A stretch of DNA of 64,000 bases from Mesaphorura yosii (Eukaryota > Arthropoda > Collembola > Poduromorpha > Tullbergiidae): positions 32,613 to 96,612 of the forward strand of contig WIXG01000302.1 of assembly GCA_009869945.1 (NCBI GenBank), written 5' to 3'. Shown here one piece after another: positions 10,425 to 22,567 of the stretch (position 1 is the stretch's first letter; each line of letters starts with the position of its first letter). The notes under the pieces were generated by a model that searched no databases, was not told the origin of the DNA, and saw only the letters and a program-made list of their open reading frames with translations. The translations under genes were made by a program, and so were the position numbers.

Positions 10425-13400
10425 TTAAAGGGTGAACGGCTTCTCTGTAATATTGAAGTCAAAGCAACGCATGTGAATGTAACATTCATTCTATGGTTTA
10501 TTACGTATAAGTGTTCAAGTTAAGACTTACCGTAGAGCTGGGTGACTGGTGCGAGATAGCCACCAGAGTTCCTCTTCGACTTGTAAATGATGCCAATTCC
10601 CTGCAAGGCCTTACGAGCCAGGGTTGGAGCATGTGAAGCCTGGAAGTCAAAGAACGGAACCACAGCCTGCCCACCGTCAGACTGTAAATACAAAAGCAAG
10701 AGATTAAGATCACGCATTGGGAGTGAAATTAATGCGAATATGAATTAGCGAATGCAACTCGCCTTGAGTGAAGTCGCATCAAATTCAATCGTTTTGGTGT
10801 TGTCAGGAATATCAAAAGGCTGAGAGGGTCCGTGCTGCTTGAATGGAGAGCTGACATCGTCCAACTTGATCACCTTCCTCGGAGTCACGGGTTCTGGGTC
10901 GTGAGGAGCTTGCCACGTGGACTCGGTGCCTGCCAAAATTCAGGAAAACTTTTATTCAAATATTTAAGCCAGATGACCGGCTTAAGATTGGCGTATGTGT
11001 TTGCCTGCTGTTGGAAGCAGTCCAGTGCCTTTGTCCAGTTTGGTGAGTTGCGCCTCGATTGACAGCGAGTTCTCTCCGAATTTGACAAACTTAATTCCTG
11101 TAATGATTTGGTCAGGATGGGCACGCACGATGTCCAGATTCATGTCTCTGAACCCCTTCGATCCCAGTTTGATAGCTTTTGTTGGATCTGCTTTGTCGAT
11201 GGGCTCACGCGGGAGCCAACGCAGAGTGGAAGCGTCAATGTCGCCATCAGCCAACAGCTTGCCTTCTTCAATCTACAAATTCACTGAGATCAATAAACAG
11301 CCCACAATCCGTGTTGGACAATTTCTCACATTGAGTCGCAGCGTATTGTTTTCTTGCTCGAATCTGACCGCAGTCACAGCAAAGCCTTCAGCGATGTTGG
11401 ACACCGCCTCGCTGAGGTCGACAAAATGATTTCCTGCTGGTACCATCGGGTCATCACAAACACAAAGACACACTTCGCAGTATTGCGGTGCGGTGAGAAT
11501 CACGCCAAACTCCATGTCCCAACGCTCTAGTGTTTTCATCACTTCATTCTCACAGGCTGGGGTTCCGGTCGCGGAGCCTCCATCAGGACCTGGAATGATT
11601 TGAACAAGTGGCAAAATTAAAGAAGCATTTGCTGAACCGTTATTCAAAACTCAGAAGAACTCACTGTTGGTTGTCCCGGTCGCTGTTCGAACCTCGCCGG
11701 CAATGCTGATCCAGTCGTAAAGACGGTCCTCAGATTTGGATGGACAGAATGTAATTTCCTGGGCAGTCCTCTCGCACTAAATACGTGAAAAGAATGGGAA
11801 CATGAACACGAGTCTGAGTCTTGAGTCTGGATTAAAGTACATTCAAGAATTGACAGTTAATTCACCTTTCTCGCTTTGTGGGGACACTTGGACTTCTCCA
11901 TACAATTCTTTCCAGGTTCGCAGACGGATTGGCGGTAAATGTCACAGTGGTCGTTATTATCGCATGTCGCCACTGGCTTCTTGTAGTCAGGGCAGGTACC
12001 AACGCAAGATCCCTTCGGGTTCAGTACGGGTTCAGCTTCCAAATAGCCCTGCATTGGAAAACTGTTAAAATATGCCATTATAGATATCATGGCTATGCTA
12101 TGCTATACGAATCATACCGAGTAAGCGTTGTGGAAAGAATAAGACCCCAGCGTGGTGTTGTCAGATGGCCGTCGAGGATCCAAGTACGGACAAATGCCTG
12201 GCGGTCCACACTGTGGGTCAGGTCCGGGTGGTTGTGGTGTGCAGCTGAATTTGCCCCATTCTGGTTGTGCCCTGATGAACGGGCTAGCAGACGCGTGGGA
12301 AGTTGGCAACTGGCCGTACGTCTTGTATACAATCTCGACCTCAACGCCCTGCTGCACGGTGTCATTCTTGTCAACAACTTTCCCTTCCGAATTCAAGCTG
12401 TACAGAAGTTCCGAGTTGTCGATTGGATTTCTGGTGTCCGCATGCACAAACTGCTTGACCGGTTCGACTCCGGGAATGCGAGCGCCATTCTCGTAAAGTG
12501 GGTACTTGGTTTCGGCATCTAAATCGACAGATAAATGTTCACTCACTCATTTGTTTTGTAACAAGTTTCAAGTTTGATAAGTACCGATTTTGGCCTCCGC
12601 TTCGCCAATGTAAACTTTATTGTCTTTGATTGTGACCGTGGGGTCGTCAGGGTCCTGGATACAAGATGGTTCTTTGCTGATATCCGGAATGTCACAGTTC
12701 ATGAACAGTGGCCCCTCCGCAACGGTCTCTTTCGGAAGTTCGCCGCCCAATTTGATCTTTTTGTCTATACGCTCGGTGAGGCTCTTCATTATCCCTTCGA
12801 ATGTGCTTGTGATATCGATTGGGTCATCTGTTCACCGACAAATATTACGTAACAATGTAATGAAGAAATTTTGTCCTTTAAGTTGAATTGTCGTAGTATT
12901 AAGCTACCTTTCCCCTGTGCCTGCTTGTAAGCCGTGTGAAGTGCGACAGTCATCTGGAAAATCGCGTACTTCATATCGGCCATGATCAAGTAGAGCGCAG
13001 CATCAGTCAACAAGTCAAACGCATCGTGGATAGTCGCGAATTTATTTGTGCCATAGCAGTATTTGTTTGTGTCAGTCTTTCTTGGGTCCCAGTCTAGAAT
13101 CTAAGCAAGTAAATTCGCTCATTAGTGGACAGATTAAACTTCCAGAGAAATTAGGTCATTGTCATCCTTACATCTTTTCGAAGAATTCTTTCTAGGCCAC
13201 GAATGAGTTGATTCTTTTCGCCCATCGCGTCGAATTCAGTGTGAATGTAGTTGACCATCACCTCAGGGCTTTGAAGCTCATAAAGATCTGGCAAAAACAA
13301 TAACGAGAAGGTCATCTTCACATTTTCAAAGCATCTAAGGTACCGAAATAGGTTAACGTTACAATGAAGGTTAATGCGGGTACGCGCTTACTTTGCTCAA

Positions 13401-14576
13401 AGGAGTCGTTTTGTACGTTGACAATTCTGAATGAAGGATACTCAATTGTCACGGCGTCGTCAATCTCGGCAAACCCATCTTGATTGAAACAGCGCTTGAG
13501 CCTGTCGAATGTGTGGTGGACTTGGATGGCGTAGGACATGATTTCGACCCACTTGAGCCGAGTGTTGTCTCTTTGTCCGGTGGGCTTGGTCTTCGCGAAC
13601 GCGATCAACTCCTTTCTGTAATAAAATCAAAGCTACAGCGCAGCCGTTGTTTACAATCACGTAACGCTGAGCATATTTGGGACAAGGCTGCATTGTTGTT
13701 GCAATGCAAGTCTTACAAGTCTGTGAGTCCGACGGCGGGATTGACTTCTAGGAAGGGCGCAGATTCGTAAAGCTGATCGTTTAGTGGCGCAAAGAAGTCG
13801 TCCAGTGGATTCCAGATTTTCGCGAATGAGGTCTCGATGTCAGCAAACAGAGCACTCTTGTTCGATGCAAAGTCCTGTACAAAAATTATTCTGTGATGAC
13901 CAACCTTTATGGCCCATGATTCGTGCTTTGAATTTCTTACCGGATTTTTCTTGTTTAGCGTATTTGCAAGCGATTGCGTTATATTACGCACGGCCTCCAG
14001 AATCTGACCAGCACGAACGACAAACTGCTGCCATTTCTTGCTTGTTGGGAACGGGTCGATGGAAATGTCCACCAACCAGTCGGGATCGATATTACCACCT
14101 CCTTCTGTGGACGCGGCTGCAGGTGACGAGGTGCCGGCTGGCTGGTTTGGGGGCGCTGCTGCTACGACACGAGGAGGAGCACTAGTTGTTACGGGAGCAG
14201 GAGGTTCAGTAGCCTCGGGCTCTGCTTCAGTCGCTGCTTCAGTCGTTGCTTCGGTCCTTGCTTCAGTCACTGGGTCGGCCGCTGGCGGACCCCCATCAGC
14301 ACCTCCTCCCTCTCCGCCTGCATTTCCGGCATCTCCACCTACATTTGGGATAGCGCCAGCAGCATCTCCGGTACTTCCTCCTTCATCTCCACCTGCGTTC
14401 CTTGCATCTTCACCGGCGTCTCCAGCATTTCCTCCGGACTCTGCACCATCACCTCTTGCTGTCTCGTCAGCAGATTTAGGTTTTCTCTTTCTCGGTTCTG
14501 CCAGCAAGCACTCGGAAGTGATGAGGACCACAAGGAGCAAAAGACCGAGCCTTCTCCATGGGTTTCGGGGAAACAT
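10425..14576 (-). CDS. Large secreted DUF4803-family protein
   Basis: Fourteen exons on the minus strand: 14576-13941, 13874-13717, 13615-13392, 13287-13172, 13100-12908, 12827-12585, 12518-12118, 12048-11866, 11776-11665, 11589-11330, 11272-11005, 10929-10763, 10681-10531 and 10444-10425. Together they give 1,043 aa. A hydrophobic signal peptide (LGLLLLVVLITSECLLA) is followed by a Gly/Asp/Ala-rich and Thr/Pro-rich linker of about 150 residues. A helical region, a Cys-rich segment (GSCVGTCPDYKKPVATCDNN) and beta-type repeats (IITGIKFVKFGENSLSIEAQ) then lead to a C-terminal GIGIIYKSKRNSGGYLAP motif. This order matches arthropod DUF4803 proteins; their function is unknown. Exons 11 and 12 appear to end at GC donors, because only these preserve the frame. 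A partial paralogue lies just upstream. Confidence 0.85.
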
Positions 14577-15273
14577 TGTCTTGGTTTTAATTTCTAAACT
14601 ATTCAGTGAGTCAAAAGCAGTTGCAGGTAAAGAATATTTAGGGTTTGGTGATTGTTAGCTGAAGGCAGGAATGGGACTAAAGAGCACGGGTAAGAACGGA
14701 GAGAGGAAATCAGTAAGCTGATACACGTCACAGTCACAGCAAGTCTAGCATTCGAGCCTAGTCTAGTACGTTGGTTTAAGTTTTTCGTCGAGCAGCATGT
14801 CCCAGCGAAGGAGTCGCCTGAATATGAGGCCAGCCAATCAGGCAAGGGTTCATCGGGAGGTTAATCCGGAGTGCAATGAACAAGTGACGTCTGTCGAGAC
14901 ATCAGGAAGTGGGCTGACAGCCAACAAATTCAGAGAACTGCAACCTAGTTGAGGTTTGCTTTCTGGCTGGCCCTGAACAGAACTGCATGCACAACACGCT
15001 TGTTGCTGGCTGACTGTGGATGCATGCGATTGAGTTCGTGATTGAGTATTGAACTCGCCTCTTTTCAATAGAAACCAATAAAAGTTCTGACGAAGCCCTG
15101 GGCGTTGAGTTCAAAGACTCTTGTAACCGCGCGTGGCTTTCTAAATCTTGTATACTGGGAATTTGTGGTCGAGAACATTCTAGAACGAGAGAGCAATGTC
15201 GTTTTTCGCAATTTGCATGGGGAAATTTGAAACGTACGTGTGTGCAGATTAAATTTATTAACGAGATTAACAA
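14577..15273. other. 5' flank of the DUF4803 gene
   Basis: About 700 bp containing the presumed promoter of the minus-strand DUF4803 gene. Only short chance frames are present and no TATA box is obvious. Confidence 0.4.
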
Positions 15274-15582
15274 TTAATTGTATCGCACGCGCACGAGCTT
15301 AGAAGTTCGTAGAATGCTCGTGTTCGTGCTGTTGTCCACTCTCTTCCACTCGGTTGGGGTCGTGGCCAGACTGCCATCGTCCTGCAACGGGGTCCCTTGC
15401 ACCTGCAGGCAGAGCGCGTCTCCGACGAGTACCACGCGGATTCCGATTACCACCTCATTCGCTGCCACGAACACAGAGTCCAGATTAATCTTCGTGAAGC
15501 CGTTAGGTTCTGGAATGGCCTGATTTAGTTGCGGCTCCTTCGGCGAACCAACGAAAAACGAAAATAGAAAGTGCCAGAACAT
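15274..15582 (-). pseudogene. Partial DUF4803 paralogue fragment
   Basis: A 102-codon frame whose centre (INLDSVFVAANEVVIGIRVV, then LVGDALCLQVQGTPLQDDGS and TEWKRVDNS) aligns with one beta repeat of the neighbouring DUF4803 protein. The matching region there is MNLDIVRAHPDQIITGIKFV, then KFGENSLSIEAQLTKLDKG. Only this stretch of the roughly 1,040-residue protein is present. I see no upstream or downstream exons of the family around it. The ATG gives a hydrophobic start (MFWHFLFSFFVG), so a short secreted product is conceivable. A truncated duplicate is the simpler reading. It has the same strand and orientation as the parent gene, about 700 bp upstream of it. Confidence 0.6.
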
Positions 15583-16239
15583 TTGGTGGACCGTGGAGGA
15601 GGCGTTTGAGCGAAATCTAATTGAATCTAGTTAATTGTTCTAGAAAAATATCAAAAATCTGGACCAAAGAATTAGAAAGGAGGAAAAAGGCAGTGAAAAT
15701 GTGCTGATTTACTGTCTTCGTTTTAAGAAGGTTGTACTTTAATCAGCGCAGCGACTTAATTAAGTAGTTCAACTTAATCATCACTGTGTAGCATGGCATA
15801 GACAGAGTTTGGGAAATAGCTCAGTTTCTTATCACTTAACACGTGGATGATGAATAAATTCAACTAGATAGACTAAGCGATGAGATTCTTTGAAATTGAT
15901 AACTTAAGTATGCAAGTTTCGCTAGAGGTTAGTCTTAATTTTTCTCTTCATTTATCTCCACCCAGCTAAAGCCAACCCTGTTTAGTACATAAAAGGAAGT
16001 GCACAGCACATTGACGACAACAACTGGCTAATTGGCTAATTTCCTACTGTTGCGTTTGTATCTTCAAATGTTAAAAGTTAAAAAAACGAGTTGGGCTTAG
16101 CTGAATAGCTAAGCTATGGCTTTCTGGCTACAGCAATTTCTAGTAACACAGCGCCACAAGGCGCATGGCTTGACTTGGCTAAGTTTTAGTTTGCTTCTAT
16201 AGTACGCATTAGTTATAATATTCTTATTGTCTAGTGTGT
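15583..16239. other. Intergenic, no gene recognised
   Basis: AT-rich spacer between the DUF4803 fragment and the 3' end of GPCPD1. No coding potential seen. Confidence 0.4.
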
Positions 16240-18721
16240 CTAGTTTGACGCCAAATAAGTTGACGACGTTGGGTCGTGGGTCGACGAAGGAGGGAGACCA
16301 CTCGCAATCTGCAGGAAATCATTGTCCTCATCCGTCGTGAGGAAGACCGACTGCTTCTGCTCCATGTGCTCGTCGATTCGATCGTACACGACGCCATGAA
16401 CACCAAGCTGCATAAAAAATAATTAATTTCGCTTTAGTTCAGAAAATAGAAAATTATTAGGCGTTGAATTTTCGTTTTGTAGTGTACCTGTTTGAGATAT
16501 TTGATGGTCGCAGCAGAGTTGTTATCATCTCCCCAGCAGAACGTGACCAGCCCGTGCGAAATGGCTCTCTGTACAAAGTTGGGGTCTCTGAGAATGTCTT
16601 CCGTGTGCATGTTGAGGCCCAGAATCCCCGCAAATAATGCAAAGTTGATGGCTATGGCAGTGGTTTGTGTGCGTGGGTCGTTGTACTCGGGGTACTTGCT
16701 GGTCACTCCCTGCGTGAGGAAGAGGACAGGGTATTTGTTCTGCTTGGCGCGAATCATCATGCAGATGTCTGGGTGGAAGCAGGAAAACACGATCCGCCTC
16801 TTGCCACCGTGCCGAAGCACAGTCTGCAGCACGACGTCCAAAAATGTGTTGAGTTCGAAGGGATTCTCCAACTCTGAACTCCCGTCCTTGAACTTCATTG
16901 GCCACTTCACTTCGATGTTGAATCCCGTGTGACTTGACACGATTTCGAGCGCCGACTCAAGCGTGGGAAATGGCTCGTACTTGATGTCGTCTCCCGCTCC
17001 ATTCGACTCTTCTTCATCATCTTCGTCGGGATTCTCGTGCTCGTGGCTGATGCGGAGTTCGTGGAGCTGCGCCACCGTCAGCGAGTGCATCGGCAGGCGA
17101 AGTGTTGTCAACATTCCCGGCCCAACTGCGCTCCCATTCCCGTTCTTGTCCTTACTGTTTTCATCCTTGTTGTTGGGCTTGGTCGATTTCTTTTTCTTGT
17201 TGAGTCCGATGTTGACGTGGAAGTCGTGAAAGAGCACTGGGACAAAGTCCTTGCTCAGCTGCACGTCGAATTCAACAAAATCAGCTCCTCTATCAGCCGC
17301 CTTCTGCAGTGACGCAATCGTATTCTCGCGGATGTTTGAACATTGCTGTAACTTGACTTTGTGCTGTGTGTTTCCAGAGCCTCGATGTCCAATGTCGAGT
17401 CCCTGCCACTGACCCCACTTCCAATGCTTGGAATAACTCACACTCAAGTCACAAGGCGATTCCTCGAGTGGTTTTATGACGACGTACTCAATCATGATCT
17501 GGCCGATTGACTCTTGCTTCATTCCCGTGATTGGTTGAATGATGGATCCGATCGAACACTTCAGATTGACCGGCAGAATGTGGCAGAAGCCAATGTGAAT
17601 GGGAATCTCGTCGTCGAGACCCATCGCGGAGTTCAGCATGTAGAAATCAATCATGTACGCTACATTTTCCAGCTGGAGTACTTGCGCCTGAAAGACCAAA
17701 ATCTCGTTCTCTTTGTACACGCGCCCAAACTGCTCCTGTGGCTTGAACATATACTCTTCATCGTTCACAACAGCGACCTACGCACATAAAACGAGCATTT
17801 CTAAGTATTGATGCGTAGTTAAGTGAGATATTGTGCAAGCAGACAGCGAGACTGACGTAGTTATATTTACAAATAGCGGCTGACCTCGATGAGTGGCCAG
17901 CTCTCGTTTGCGCGTTGATTTGTGAACGATTGACCATCAACCGAGTTGACGTCTGGGAACTCGGTGCTCACGTTCCGGGCCAAATTCAGCGCCACCATCT
18001 TCATGGAAATCTGTGATTTCAATTAAAAGCCTTAATTGCCTTAAAGTTGCCTGAATACAATAATTTCTACCCATCATCTGTAGAGCAGATGCGCCTGCCT
18101 TACCCGTGCGTTTTGATGCTTCTTTCTCCAGAATCTAAGCGGCATATTTGATATTTTGAATTGGATGAGGGTCTCGGCAGTGAGCCATCCAGTCTCCATT
18201 GTTTCCATGCTCGCGTTGATGAAGCCAAACGATTGGGGGTCGGTAGGGGGTGTACAGTTCATGGGTTCTATGAATCTTGGTACCGGGTTCGATTCCCACC
18301 TTCGCACAATGTGCAGCGTGGCGTTACCACGCACGAGGTTCGGATTGTCGAGTACCATGCACACGAAGTACCGAAACTTGATCCTCCGGTCAGCCGGCAG
18401 ATCAATTTCGCCAACCCAGACTCCTTCTGTTTTGTCCTTGAACCCGTTGAATGAAATTTCGTAGTCTGAGCTCACCTTCTCCAGCAGGAACCCTTGATCG
18501 TGTTTCCAGTTTCCGAGCTGATCGCAGTCGCCAGTGACGGATACCGATTCTCCTGCGTACGTGGCGCATGAACACATGAATCTCCATCTCCTCAAGCCAC
18601 CTGTGCCTCCAGGCTCTTGCTGCCTGCGGTCGCCCACTTGCTCAATCAGCATCTTCGCGCCTCCGCTGCTGCTGTTGCCGTTTCCATTACTCAATAATAT
18701 GTTGTCGAATATTTGTAACAT
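16240..18721 (-). CDS. GPCPD1: Glycerophosphocholine phosphodiesterase GPCPD1 (CBM20 + GDPD)
   Basis: Four exons on the minus strand: 18721-18104, 18010-17885, 17777-16488 and 16407-16240, giving 733 aa. The N-terminal part is a CBM20 starch-binding-type domain (TYAGESVSVTGDCDQLGNWK with RIKFRYFVC). After a linker, the GDPD catalytic domain begins at GLDIGHRGSGNT. It continues through ENTIASLQKAADRGADFVEFDVQL and VPVLFHDFHV, the conserved metal/acid-base motifs, to FNIEVKWPMK and LVTFCWG. The predicted reaction is hydrolysis of glycerophosphocholine to choline and glycerol-3-phosphate in the cytosol. A Lys/Asn-rich insertion (near KKKKSTKPNNKDENSKDK) and a Glu/Asp-rich loop interrupt the GDPD barrel. 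Such insertions occur in animal GPCPD1 proteins. Length and domain order fit the family. Confidence 0.95.
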
Positions 18722-20747
18722 TGTTATTTCACTAATTCACTAATACTCTTGCCTTGCCTTAACTCCTAGTTGTATTGTATGTAATGCACTTGATTGCTCA
18801 CTCACTGATAGTAAATAGTACCGAACTGCGGGAGTCGTACCGTAGGATAAGAAAGTTATACTTGTATAGTACAGTTAGCTAGTACGCGTACGTGTGCGCG
18901 TGTCATTAGCTAACTGACATCACGAAGCCGAAAAAGTAGCCCTTGGTGGCGGCGCCCTGCAGCGCCGGTGCCAATGCCAGTGTCCACCAGGACAGCGTAG
19001 TGTAGTTGTGGTGACAATTGTGTGGAGAGCGCGAGATGAATAATGCCCATGTTTCAGTCGTCGGACAAGTACTTTAAATGAAGCAGAGCGGAGATCAGGA
19101 GTTGATAGCCGTGGTCGATTAGGATTAGAGTATGTAAATGAGATGCGGTTGAAGTTGTATGCCTCGTCGTCGCTGTCGTCATTTAACGACTAGCGACTTA
19201 GCACTAAACTCAATAACAGAAACCTGAACCTGTCCTCGGCTTTGCTTAACACTTAACTAAATTCAGAATTCAGACTTCTTGGAGTTGCTTCTCGGACTTT
19301 GATACAGCTTGGTCGTTGTCGTAGTCTCGTGATACGGTACAGAGAAAAGAAAGACGCAAATGAGGAAGGTGACTTTGTGACAAGATTTAACGAACTCGTT
19401 CTCAACTCAAATCCGAGAACTACCAGATAAAAGTGGATTTTCCATTTTATTTCTAGACCAGCTGACTTCACTGACTTGGCAGCAGTGTTGGCAAGCAAAG
19501 TCGAATAGGCGAAAGCACTGGCTCACTTTCTTTTCTGTTGTGTCTGTCGCAGAGCAGAGTCGTCTGCAGTTCTGCAGTCTGGCAACTTGTAACTCGTAGT
19601 CCAAAGTGGTCGTGGAATCTCGGCTCGGCAGGCAAAAATCGAATATTTTGGCACATTCACTGCATCGTGCTTCACGTAGTCAGTCAACGAGTGGTAGCAA
19701 AGTTCAGTAAGCGTAACCACAATTCGGGGCAGACGATACACGAAACGCGATAGCATAGCTGTGAGGTTACTGGTTACAAGACATAAAGGCTTGGTTGACT
19801 TGGGTTGACTTGACTCACTTGACTCGCCTTGACTTAAGCTTCGTGCTTGTGTCCTTTTCGCCTTTGCCTTTTGCGACTCGAATTTTGCCAAACGCGAATG
19901 CCACGCGTGGCCCGACGATGACTCAACCCTATTTTTACGGCTATGAGATTTACATATGAGCATGCATCAAATGAAACGAATTTCACAATGCATTTTTATT
20001 GAATTTTATTGCCCAGCCACAGTTTGGTTACGATTGCATCATACTCGTGTTTTAATTTATCTATTATCACGATTTGTAACAAGATGCACAATTACATGAG
20101 GCTGAGACCGAGCACAGTGTGGAGAGGGAGAAGATATGAAGACGAGAAGAATTAGAGCGAGTTCACGAGTTCATGTTAATAGCAATTAGCGATGGGATTA
20201 ATTGCCCAGCAGACCTCTGACTCTGACTTGGCTCGAGCAGTTAACGTTGGAACTTCCTCATCATAACCATCGATTCATTCGCATTACGGAATGAAAGAAA
20301 AATTCAGTTTCAGCCAGACAGACGAAGACCATCGACATTGGACAGCGAATGTATGAATTATTCGCATAAAATCTAGAAATCCAGATTGCTGCAGATAGCA
20401 GATCGCTTTCGCACAGCAAATTTGAGATCCATTGACTTTACCTCATCGGAGTCTGCGCTGTTTCTTGTCAAGAGAGACAAACTGGAGTAATGCTGCCTGA
20501 AATTCGATCCGGAGGGCGGTTTCCATTTTTCCAGGCTCAGCATGTGTAGCAGTACCAAAATGAATTAACACCTCCTGAAGCCTGGCTTGTTACTTAAGTT
20601 GCTTTGTTCTTCTTGTCTCGAATTACGCCAATTCGGTCATGGAACTTGGGACCTCGCTCCAGTTGCAATTCGGCTGCTCGGACTGTGGGTTAAGGCATTT
20701 TGTTGTGTTCACACCTATCCGAAGTGTTTTCTCGTGTCGTCTGAAAA
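18722..20747. other. Intergenic region between two divergent genes
   Basis: About 2 kb holding the 5' flanks of GPCPD1 (minus) and the Cys-loop receptor gene (plus). It contains many short overlapping frames on both strands that do not resemble protein families. A short alternating run (acgcgtacgtgtgcgcgtg) lies near 18886. Confidence 0.45.
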
Positions 20748-22290
20748 ATGTTGACGCAGCTACCCTTCTTTGTCCTCGTTCTGGTGCTTGGAGGCTTGAC
20801 GGAGATCCACGCCATAGGCGGCGACGAAAATGACATGCGACGACTACGACAGGATCTCCTCACTGGATACGACAAGCTAGCACGACCGTCCATCGCTCAC
20901 AAAAACTCAACCATTGTCCAAGTCAACCCCTACTACAGAACGTTCGAGATGGATGAAGCCCGCTCCATTTTCACACTGCACTGCTGGACTGTGATGGTAA
21001 TCAGTTCATGGTTCCTCCTCACGTAGACTTCCACTTGCTTTGTTTATATTTAGAAATCGCTAATACCTTCAATTGCAGACCTGGCGTGATGATCATTTGA
21101 AGTGGGACCAGAAAGCGTACGGAAATATCACAAGAATCCATTTCGGGGCTCATGAAATTTGGCAGGTACACAATGCATTCGTAGTTTGCCAGCGTTATTT
21201 CAAATTAACCCCTTTAATTGTTTTTTGCAGCCAGATCTCGGAGTTTACAACAAGTAAGACAGCCCAACTTTAAAAATTACACCACGGAAATTGCAATTAT
21301 CATAATTTGCACTGTTTAATGCTTGACAGCGTGGACCAGAGTGAGATTGACCATTTCGGGAATACGAGGCTCATCGTGTGGTACAACGGTCGTATCGTAT
21401 GGGTACCGCCCACCCGTTTCCAAGTGGCGTGCCCGACAAACGTGAGACGCTGGCCCTACGACGAGCAAACCTGCTACATCGTGATTGGCTCGTGGGCTCA
21501 CGACGGAGGCCAACTCGACCTGACCATCCCAGTCAACCAGACGCAGATGACCAACGGAGAAGTGCTGCAGAATCGAGAATGGCAGATGGTGTCCAACCGC
21601 ATAGACGCTCGACGATACTTTTACGGAGGAACTCCGTACCCTGACGTCCTCATCACGATCAATATCAGGAGAAGGTCGGACACTCATACGGCAGCGATTG
21701 TTGTGCCTGCACTCGGTAAAAACAAATGCTTCACTTTTCTGGCGCTAAAGACTAAAGGCTAATTACTTGAAATTTTAATATGGTTGATTGATCTCGCAGC
21801 AATTTCAATCGCGATCCTGATTTCTTTCTGGCTCCGCCCCGCATCTACCGAACGGCTGGCCATCATTCTACTCGTGATCATTATCAACGCAATTTATCTC
21901 CACAACATTTACCTCCGAATCCCAAACAACGGAAGTTCGGTCCCACTCGTCCTTCTCTTCTACCGTGATTCTCTGCTCATGGTCTCCGTGGCTCTGATCT
22001 GGACAATTCTCCTCCGTTACTTGGCCGCAACGAAACGAACCTCACCCGTGCCACTCCCTTCCTTCATCACGGTATTCCTGGAGAGCTGGCCAGCAAAGAT
22101 CCTGTGCCTCGACCCAAGACCAACTGCGTCGCAACCTACCGGAAACAGCAGCGTGGATGACGATGGTAGGTTGATCAGCGGACACTCTCCCTACCAGGCA
22201 GACTGGGCCTGGCTGGCTCACTTGCTCGATCGCATCGCCTTCGTGATCTACCTGATCGTGTACATCACCTTCTACGCAGCCCTTCTATAA
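20748..22290 (+). CDS. Divergent nicotinic-type Cys-loop ligand-gated ion channel subunit
   Basis: Five exons: 20748-20996, 21079-21165, 21231-21253, 21330-21715 and 21800-22290, giving 411 aa. It has a signal peptide (LPFFVLVLVLGGLTEIHA), an extracellular ligand-binding domain with WRDDHLKWD, IWQPDLGVYN and GSWAHDGGQLDL, and a Cys-loop of exactly 13 residues (CPTNVRRWPYDEQTC). Four membrane helices follow. Loop C lacks the vicinal Cys pair that defines alpha subunits. M2 (STERLAIILLVIIINAIYLHN) lacks the usual Gly-Glu-Lys entry and has almost no Ser/Thr at pore positions. M3-M4 is short, with a Ser/Gly-rich loop. It is plausibly a non-alpha or structural subunit. The ion selectivity and ligand cannot be read from the sequence. 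AATAAA occurs near 22367. Confidence 0.88.
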
Positions 22291-22567
22291 TCTACAAACA
22301 ATCTACTCAAAGATTCATAATTGAACAATTTTGTCATTCATTCGTCTTAGTCTAACTTAATCAGGTAATAAAAGTGTTTCGAGTAAACTTCCAGCTGAAC
22401 ACGTTCCGTTTTGTCCATTTAGAGGGCTCAACTCTCAGTTTCTAAATCAATTACCCAGACTCAAAATCGTACGGAATGGAAAGTATGATGAATTTATTCA
22501 GTTGCGTGTGGTATGGTATGGGATAGAATACGAAATTGTACAATTAATCGTGTCGTGTGGCAATAAA

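Noticed and set aside
14038-14658. 206-codon plus-strand Ala/Ser/Pro-rich frame
   Set aside because: It is the antisense shadow of the low-complexity linker in exon 1 of the DUF4803 gene.
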